The notes under the pieces are model-generated. The model was given only the letters and a program-made list of their open reading frames with translations, did not search any database and was not told the origin of the DNA. A stretch of 64,000 nt of DNA from Flavobacterium sp. ALJ2 (GTDB lineage Bacteria; Bacteroidota; Bacteroidia; Flavobacteriales; Flavobacteriaceae). Position numbers and translations under genes: made by a program. The stretch lies in NCBI RefSeq assembly GCF_015594725.1, contig NZ_JADNRC010000004.1, positions 186,001 through 250,000 of the forward strand. The letters are read 5' to 3'. The number at the start of each line of letters is the position of its first letter. Positions within the stretch are counted from its first letter, which is position 1. Shown here piece after piece: positions 60,313-64,000 of the stretch.

Positions 60313-61572
60313 CTAATCTATATTTTTTGTTACCACTTGCATGGTTTCGCGGCTAACTTGTTTCAGTAAAACCACTTTATTTTTTTCAACGGCTTCGGCT
60401 GCTTTATCATCAAAATGGCGAATAGTATATAGGGTAACGTTTTCACTAAAATCAACTTTAAACTTTTTAGAAAGAATAGCATTCATATCATTGAAATTTT
60501 CAAATTTATCTTCTACACAAACAGAAAAACTAATTGCTGAGTTTTGAATTAAATTCACTTTAATTTTAAACTCATGAAATAAGGCAAAAATCTCACTGAT
60601 ATTTTCTTCCATTATAAAAGAAAAATCTATAGATGAAAGAGAAATTAAAAGTTGGTTTCTCTTTACAATAAAACAAGGTAAATAAGGTTCTAAATCGACA
60701 CCTTTAGAAACGCTTGTTCCTTTTAACAATGGGTTGATAAAAGATTTTACATATAGCGGAATCTCTTTTTTTTGTAAAGGCTGTAATGTTTTTGGATGAA
60801 TAACCGTTGCTCCGTAAAATGCCAATTCAATAGCTTCACGATATGAAATCTGATTAAGTAAGCTTGCATTTTCAAAATAACGAGGGTCAGCATTCATTAC
60901 TCCAGGAACGTCTTTCCAAATGGTAACACTTTCGGCATTTAAGCAATAAGCAAAAATAGCAGCAGTGTAGTCAGAACCTTCACGGCCCAAAGTTGTAGTG
61001 AAGTTGTTTTCATCGGCACCTAAAAACCCTTGAGTTATGTTCAGCATATTTCGCTTTACATTTTTACTAATATTTTTTTGGGTTAACTCCCAATCTACTT
61101 CAGCATCTCTGTAAGTTGCGTTAGTTTTTATGAAGTTGCGTACATCAATCCATTGGGTCTGAACACCCATGAAATTCATGAAATGACTTAAAATAGTAGT
61201 CGAAATTAATTCTCCAAAACTTACAATTTGATCATAAACAAAGTTATAGTTAGGCGATTTATTATGGACAAGAAAATATTCTAATTCCGAAAAGAACGCA
61301 TTTACAGCAGCAAAAACTTCATGTTTTTCATTCTCGAATAAATCCAGCAATATCTGGTTGTGGTATTTTTTTACTTCTTGAACAGATGCATTTAACTCAC
61401 TCGATTTTTCAAAATAATTCTTTATTACAACTTCTAGAGCGTTTGTGGTTTTTCCCATAGCCGAAACTACAAGCAATACATCTTCATAACCTACTTTTTG
61501 TAAAACGTCATATACGTTTTTAATTCCTTCAGCATCTTTTACTGAGGCACCACCAAATTTGAATACTCTCAT
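60313..61572 (-). CDS. Aspartate kinase
   Basis: First step of the aspartate pathway (Lys, Thr, Met and diaminopimelate). The 419-residue monofunctional enzyme begins MRVFKFGGASVKDAEGI (KFGGASVKD nucleotide motif), has GREGSDYTAAIFAYCLNAES near residue 195 and SYREAIELAFYGATVIHPKT, and ends in two ACT-like regulatory segments (about residues 305-400). There is no fused homoserine dehydrogenase; many Bacteroidota carry that fused ThrA separately. It follows the GNAT gene on the same strand. Confidence 0.93.
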   Translation of the reverse strand: MRVFKFGGASVKDAEGIKNVYDVLQKVGYEDVLLVVSAMGKTTNALEVVIKNYFEKSSELNASVQEVKKYHNQILLDLFENEKHEVFAAVNAFFSELEYFLVHNKSPNYNFVYDQIVSFGELISTTILSHFMNFMGVQTQWIDVRNFIKTNATYRDAEVDWELTQKNISKNVKRNMLNITQGFLGADENNFTTTLGREGSDYTAAIFAYCLNAESVTIWKDVPGVMNADPRYFENASLLNQISYREAIELAFYGATVIHPKTLQPLQKKEIPLYVKSFINPLLKGTSVSKGVDLEPYLPCFIVKRNQLLISLSSIDFSFIMEENISEIFALFHEFKIKVNLIQNSAISFSVCVEDKFENFNDMNAILSKKFKVDFSENVTLYTIRHFDDKAAEAVEKNKVVLLKQVSRETMQVVTKNID

Positions 61573-61603
61573 TATTTATTGTTATATATTGTGTCTTGAA
61601 TTT

Positions 61604-62077
61604 TTATTTTTTCTCTAAAAAAGTATCTATTCCAGCTTCGTCCATTTGAACAACACGCCATTCTTCGAAGACTTTGGCTCCAGATTTTTCATAGAATTTA
61701 ACTGCAGGAGTATTCCAGTCAAGTACATTCCACTCGACTCTTCTTACTTTATCTTTTTTCGCCTGCTCCATTATTTTAGAGTATAATGCCTTTCCTAAAC
61801 CAGATCCGCGCATTTTATCTTTAACAATTAAATCTTCTAAATGTATTGTTTTGCCTTTCCAGGTTGAGAATCGGTAATAGTATAAGGCAATTCCAACTAT
61901 TTCGGCATCGACCTCGGCTACAAATACATGAAAAAGAGGATTTTCTCCAAAGCCATCACGAACTAAATCGCTCTCCGTAACCAAAACTGCATCTGGTTCA
62001 TTTTCAAATAGGGCTAGTTCCTGAATCAAGCCTAAAACAGCTTTCATGTCATCAGGATTTCCTTTTCTAATATTCAT
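61604..62077 (-). CDS. GNAT family N-acetyltransferase
   Basis: A 157-residue acetyltransferase. The acetyl-CoA motif A is LEDLIVKDKMRGSGLGKALY near residue 95, preceded by the GIALYYYRFSTWKGKTIHLE strand and followed by VEWNVLDWNTPAVKFYEKSG, the typical GNAT end. The pattern is close to the diamine/thialysine acetyltransferase (SSAT-like) group. It lies 31 bases before the aspartate kinase gene, which may point to a lysine-related amine substrate. Confidence 0.88.
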   Translation of the reverse strand: MNIRKGNPDDMKAVLGLIQELALFENEPDAVLVTESDLVRDGFGENPLFHVFVAEVDAEIVGIALYYYRFSTWKGKTIHLEDLIVKDKMRGSGLGKALYSKIMEQAKKDKVRRVEWNVLDWNTPAVKFYEKSGAKVFEEWRVVQMDEAGIDTFLEKK

Positions 62078-62249
62078 AAAATATTATTATTAATGTGTTT
62101 ATATCTAAAACAGTGGTTTTTTAGAACTTAATTTTCGCTTTTGATTAACAAATATACAATACGCACAAACTAACTAAATAAATTTTAAATCAATTTCACA
62201 AAAAAGGCGATATTTGTGACTTCAAAAAAACCTACAACGATATAGTATA

Positions 62250-63257
62250 ATGGAAGAACGCAATAAAACACTAGGAGAGTTTATTATTGAGAACCAAAAA
62301 GCATTTCAGTATTCGTCGGGAGAGCTTTCCCGAATTATCAACTCTATACGTTTGGCGGCCAAAGTCGTTAACTATAAAGTAAACAAAGCCGGATTGGTGG
62401 ATATTATTGGCGCTGCAGGCGAACAAAATATTCAGGGCGAAGACCAACAAAAATTAGATGTGTATGCAAACGAAGTATTTATCCAGACGTTAATAAACCG
62501 TGAGATTGTCTGTGGTATTGCTTCAGAAGAAAACGATGATTTTATTACAGTTCAGGGGAGCGACAACTGTCATAATAATAAGTACGTGATCTTAATGGAT
62601 CCGCTTGACGGATCTTCAAACATTGATGTAAATGTTTCTGTTGGGACTATTTTTTCTGTTTTCAGAAGAATTACACCGATAGGAACCCCGGTAACAAGCG
62701 AGGATTTTTTACAACCGGGAATCAATCAAGTTGCAGCAGGTTATGTAATTTATGGAACTTCGACCATGTTGGTTTATACCACAGGTCATGGCGTAAATGG
62801 TTTTACACTGAATCCGGCAATTGGTACATTTTATTTGTCACACCCTAATATGAAATTTCCACAAAACGGAAATATCTATTCGGTAAACGAAGGAAACTAT
62901 GTTCATTTTCCGCAAGGAGTAAAAAACTACATTAAATATTGTCAGAGAGAAGAAGAAGACAGGCCTTATACCTCCAGATATATTGGAAGTTTAGTTTCTG
63001 ATTTTCATCGAAATATGATTAAAGGCGGAATTTATCTGTACCCAACAAGCTCAAAAGCACCAAAAGGGAAGTTACGTTTATTATACGAATGCAACCCAAT
63101 GGCATTTATAGCTGAACAGGCAGGAGGAAAAGCAACAGATGGTTTTAACCGAATTATGGAGATTAATCCAACTGAATTGCATGAGCGTGTTCCATTCTTT
63201 TGTGGAAGCTACAATATGGTAGAAAAAGCAGAAGAGTTTATGCAGAAAGCAAAATGA
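62250..63257 (+). CDS. fbp: Class 1 fructose-1,6-bisphosphatase
   Basis: Gluconeogenic phosphatase that removes the 1-phosphate of fructose-1,6-bisphosphate. The 335 residues show all class 1 motifs: [36 protein letters not shown] (metal-binding DPLDGS near residue 113), [20 protein letters not shown] and [20 protein letters not shown] near the end. A GATATTTG -7-like box at 62209-62216 precedes the gene by 33 bases. Standard length. Confidence 0.97.
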   Translation: MEERNKTLGEFIIENQKAFQYSSGELSRIINSIRLAAKVVNYKVNKAGLVDIIGAAGEQNIQGEDQQKLDVYANEVFIQTLINREIVCGIASEENDDFITVQGSDNCHNNKYVILMDPLDGSSNIDVNVSVGTIFSVFRRITPIGTPVTSEDFLQPGINQVAAGYVIYGTSTMLVYTTGHGVNGFTLNPAIGTFYLSHPNMKFPQNGNIYSVNEGNYVHFPQGVKNYIKYCQREEEDRPYTSRYIGSLVSDFHRNMIKGGIYLYPTSSKAPKGKLRLLYECNPMAFIAEQAGGKATDGFNRIMEINPTELHERVPFFCGSYNMVEKAEEFMQKAK

Positions 63258-63266
63258 TAAAGAAGC

Positions 63267-63295
63267 AAAACCCGACTAGTAAATAGTCGGGTTTT
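63267..63295 (+). terminator. Terminator after fbp
   Basis: AAAACCCGACTA and TAGTCGGGTTTT form a 12-bp stem around GTAAA. Confidence 0.85.
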
Positions 63296-63367
63296 ATTTT
63301 TAGTAGCAGTCTTACTTTTTAGTACCAGTTTAAAAACTGAATATTGTCACTGAAAACTAAATACTTC

Positions 63368-63799
63368 TTATTTATTCATATTTTGCATTTCGAAAGTAAA
63401 AGTATCTAAATCTACTTTTTTATCTACTAGCGAAAGTGCTTTTGCAATGATATAGTTTACGTTTCCAGGAGTAAATCCTAGTGCGAGTCCAAGTCTTCTT
63501 AGCATGATTTCTTGACTATCTCCTATGTGGTGATCTACGTGTACCATACGAGCCAAATCGTATAAACGCTCTAAACGTTGAGAATACAAATAAGGCGCGT
63601 TTATAGGGTGTTTGAAAGGGTCAGCAAGAATCTCTTTGTATTCTTCGTCCGAAATTTCTAATCGAGAAGCTAACTTGTCTAAAAAAGCTTTTTCTTCTTG
63701 ATTTGTTTTTCCGTCTGCAAGAGCTACGCGAACAATAGCCGAAAAATGACCTTTATTTCTTAGTTTAAATTCGCTATCAAATAAATCTGAAAATGACAT
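63368..63799 (-). CDS. TerB-like protein
   Basis: A 143-residue helical protein of the tellurite-resistance TerB/DjlA-N fold. FSAIVRVALADGKTNQEEKA near residue 20 is the family signature (acidic metal-binding residues), followed by LASRLEISDEEYKEI and MVHVDHHIGDSQEIMLRRLG. It is complete, cytoplasmic and of unknown role; the name does not imply tellurite resistance. The 200 bases after it to the window end hold no gene I can support. Confidence 0.85.
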   Translation of the reverse strand: MSFSDLFDSEFKLRNKGHFSAIVRVALADGKTNQEEKAFLDKLASRLEISDEEYKEILADPFKHPINAPYLYSQRLERLYDLARMVHVDHHIGDSQEIMLRRLGLALGFTPGNVNYIIAKALSLVDKKVDLDTFTFEMQNMNK

Positions 63800-64000
63800 A
63801 ATTAATTGGTTTTTTGTATCACAAAGATAAATCTATTTTTAAATTATTAATTTTAATTTTCTCATAATTTTTATAATTGCAAAAATTGTAATTTTAACTT
63901 ATTTTTATTTAATGATTTTAGAATAGCAATCTACCATTTTCAAAATTAATCGTAAGTTTACACACCCTTTATCAATTTTAAATTAAAATACTCATGTCGG

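Noticed and set aside
63994..64000. ATG at the very end of the window
   Set aside because: Only two codons are visible, so no gene can be supported.

Overview
The window is AT-rich DNA from the chromosome of a member of the Bacteroidota, most likely Flavobacterium or a close relative. Evidence for this: promoter elements of the TAnnTTTG type in front of several genes, a type IX secretion sorting domain, SusC-like TonB receptors with carboxypeptidase-regulatory N-termini, and lineage families such as DUF3098, DUF4271, DUF4296 and DUF5686. I see no rRNA, tRNA or CRISPR array.

Layout. 1-8.8 kb is core: leuS (its 3' end lies outside the window), ftsX, DUF3098, uppP, truB, then a dead toxin-antitoxin pair and a small structured transcript, a thioredoxin-like gene, pyrH and frr. 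8.8-20.4 kb holds a DUF5686 outer-membrane protein, two same-length cation/proton antiporters bracketing a LytS/LytR-type pair and an SMR pump, and an MMPL transporter. 20.4-26.3 kb is accessory: a putative toxin gene coupled to three tandem small membrane (immunity-like) genes plus a remnant of a fourth, a RadC-like gene, and a second toxin-like gene sharing the same N-terminal domain and followed by two lipoprotein genes (one frameshifted). 26.6-34.9 kb is housekeeping (Lrp, hemD, mannosyltransferase, dihydroorotase, tyrS and others). 35-43.1 kb looks like a phosphate-starvation locus: TonB receptor and surface lipoprotein, PhoB/PhoR-like pair and a phosphate-type porin, with 11-bp-spaced repeats upstream of both outer-membrane transport genes.

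43.0-48.9 kb is an island. The last 109 bp of the porin gene occurs again at its far end. Inside are a wrecked tyrosine recombinase and a run of single-gene units separated by long imperfect inverted repeats that follow attC logic: the terminal box of a cassette is complementary to the first bases of that same cassette. I read this as a degenerate integron-like cassette array. 49-54.2 kb returns to chromosomal genes (glycosyltransferase, basic repeat protein, large outer-membrane barrel).

54.5-60.3 kb is a compact bacteriocin locus flanked by two paralogous XRE regulators. A 50-residue double-glycine-leader peptide with two cysteines, not annotated by a simple ORF scan, is followed by a 28-residue membrane peptide, a TatA-like protein, a membrane protein, a CxxC redoxin and a C39-peptidase ABC exporter. 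60.3-64 kb holds aspartate kinase, a GNAT acetyltransferase, fbp and a TerB-like gene. The last 200 bases contain no gene I can support.

Starts were adjusted where TAnnTTTG promoters, hairpins or attC sites lie inside the longest open frame (MMPL, mannosyltransferase, tyrS, XRE, tatA and cassette genes).
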